Of a stretch of 64,000 nucleotides of DNA, positions 62,963-64,000 are shown piece after piece. The DNA is from a virus. The stretch is from IMG/VR virus record IMGVR_UViG_3300017963_000217, positions 35,387 through 99,386 of that record. One strand, 5' to 3'. The stretch's first letter is position 1; every line of letters starts with the position of its first letter. The position numbers and the translations under genes were made by a program. A model generated the notes under the pieces. The model was not told the DNA's origin and did not search any database. It saw only the letters and a list, made by a program, of their open reading frames with translations.

Positions 62963-64000
62963 ATGACTTACGAGAATGTTGAATTTGCTAAACCTAATTT
63001 CTGTATAGGACCAAAGTCCGACAATTATGCCAGTATAGATCATACATCTGGTGCGAATGGTATTTTAAGATTCAAAAATAGTACTGGAACTCTTGTAAGG
63101 TCTTACAGTCTTGATACTGGTGTATTGGAAATAAGATCTATAGAATATCCTGGTCCAAGAAATGTGTCACCAGCTTATGCAGATTTTGTAGACGATATGT
63201 TTCCCTTTTTTACTTTAGAAAGAAATAGTAGTTCTACTTGTACTATTAGAGAGTGGAGATTAGATAGTACACTTAATAATTTAAATTTGGAAAACACTAT
63301 TACTAAAACGTTAGCTCATCCATATTATTATAATTGCTGGGATATGTCAGTGGAGTATTATCTGAGAGAATTTGATGGGGCTACTACTACTGGAACAGGT
63401 AGAATAAAGATTAACACATATGATAATGTGGAAATAGGCGATAGATTATTATTAGGTCCTAGCTCTGATGTTACTGATCTTAATGGTATGGAATGGGTGG
63501 AAGTAACAAGTATTTCCGGTGGATGGGTTTACATAGATAGTTTAACTTCTAGTGGTGCTATAGCTCCGATCAATGAATATCAAGATGAGGATGATATAAC
63601 TTATACTAAAGCTATTTATTTGTTTAGTGACGTTGGATATAATTCTAATACGATCAAAGGATCAATTTATAAATTACATCCATACACTGGCGCAGTTTTG
63701 GGTCACCACGAAAGTGCTTTATATATGTCAAATACCCAACCTAGTAGATTTTCGGCTACTGCATGGAGTGTGGATTATGATGCTATAGGCATGGTCAGGG
63801 GTTCAAATTTACTTTATGTGAATCCAAACGATAATTATAATATATTAAAATCTCAAGCTCTAACTAATATAGACGATGATGATGTTACCCTTTTACCAGT
63901 ATATGATTTGGTGTTTGATAATTCTGCAATTTATAGATTACAAAATAAAATAACTCTTAGAGATAATAATGGTAACAAAACTACTACTTCGTGGAGCACA
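62963..64000 (+). CDS. Receptor-binding-like tail protein, paralogue C (partial at window end)
   Basis: The frame runs from ATG 62963 (after AAGGAG) to the window end without a stop, 346 codons visible. It begins TYENVEFAKPNFCIGPKSDN and keeps the family landmarks: IREWRLDSTLNNLNLENTI, EYYLREFDGATTTGTGRIKI, then VTLLPVYDLVFDNSAIYRLQ. The N-terminus and middle match paralogues A and B in order, with a different repeat length. The gene's end, presumably an Ig-like domain, lies beyond the window. Confidence 0.6.
   Translation, partial: MTYENVEFAKPNFCIGPKSDNYASIDHTSGANGILRFKNSTGTLVRSYSLDTGVLEIRSIEYPGPRNVSPAYADFVDDMFPFFTLERNSSSTCTIREWRLDSTLNNLNLENTITKTLAHPYYYNCWDMSVEYYLREFDGATTTGTGRIKINTYDNVEIGDRLLLGPSSDVTDLNGMEWVEVTSISGGWVYIDSLTSSGAIAPINEYQDEDDITYTKAIYLFSDVGYNSNTIKGSIYKLHPYTGAVLGHHESALYMSNTQPSRFSATAWSVDYDAIGMVRGSNLLYVNPNDNYNILKSQALTNIDDDDVTLLPVYDLVFDNSAIYRLQNKITLRDNNGNKTTTSWST

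Overview
The window is a virion-structure region of a large tailed bacteriophage with low-GC, A/T-ending, AGA- and ATA-rich codons. All credible genes lie on the + strand. They are packed tightly, often overlap by 1 to 4 bases, and mostly have AGGAGG-type ribosome binding sites, which suggests a host that uses canonical Shine-Dalgarno initiation (inference). No tRNA, CRISPR array, integrase or replication gene was seen by eye. The layout is head-to-tail: portal C-terminus, prohead protease, scaffold-like protein and major capsid protein (1-7.5 kb); small head proteins and a long run of fibre-like proteins (7.5-20.7 kb); neck or connector-like proteins (20.7-22.7 kb); major tail tube and two tail-assembly-chaperone-like proteins (24.4-29.3 kb); a giant tape measure protein (29.4-50.4 kb); tail hub and tip proteins (50.4-56.8 kb); and large distal tail or receptor-binding-like paralogues up to the window end (56.8-64 kb). 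No tail sheath or contractile baseplate gene is visible, so a long non-contractile tail is the simplest reading.

The most remarkable gene is the 7006-residue tape measure (29384-50404). Its C-terminal half carries a TP901-type tape measure core, hydrophobic segments and the Gly-rich 'GEYVV' type C-terminus of tape measures. Its N-terminal half looks like an enzyme payload. It has a DEDDh 3'-5' exonuclease signature (D240/E242, D345, H423/D428), a beta-like RNA polymerase double-psi-barrel signature (GRKIATRFGTKGV, K1244/K1252), a beta-prime-like barrel ending in DFDGD (D2184/D2186/D2188), and a PD-(D/E)XK nuclease signature (H3060, D3092, D3105-x-K3107, Q3162xxxY). A Gly/Pro-rich linker near residues 3315-3345 separates the two halves. 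I infer that this phage may carry a virion RNA polymerase and nucleases inside its tail ruler and eject them into the host.

The second theme is homing endonucleases. Two related group I introns interrupt the major capsid gene (5546-6688) and the tail tube gene (24597-25679). Both splice sites are supported by P1 pairing and by restored protein sequence, and each intron carries a different LAGLIDADG endonuclease. Four further endonucleases have no intron: GIY-YIG (after the portal), HNH (splitting a fibre-like gene and itself broken by an amber codon), EDxHD/Vsr-like with four zinc ribbons (before the tail tube), and LAGLIDADG with two helix-turn-helix repeats (splitting a distal tail gene).

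The fibre-like genes from 9.6 to 20.7 kb share modules (His-rich HxHDDRYYTE motifs, 'DDDHLQYV...SYHLTTKxYVD' repeats, a beta-roll of YadA-head type, and a common C-terminal domain), evidence of duplication and shuffling. Because they sit between capsid and neck genes they may be head or neck fibres rather than tail fibres (inference).
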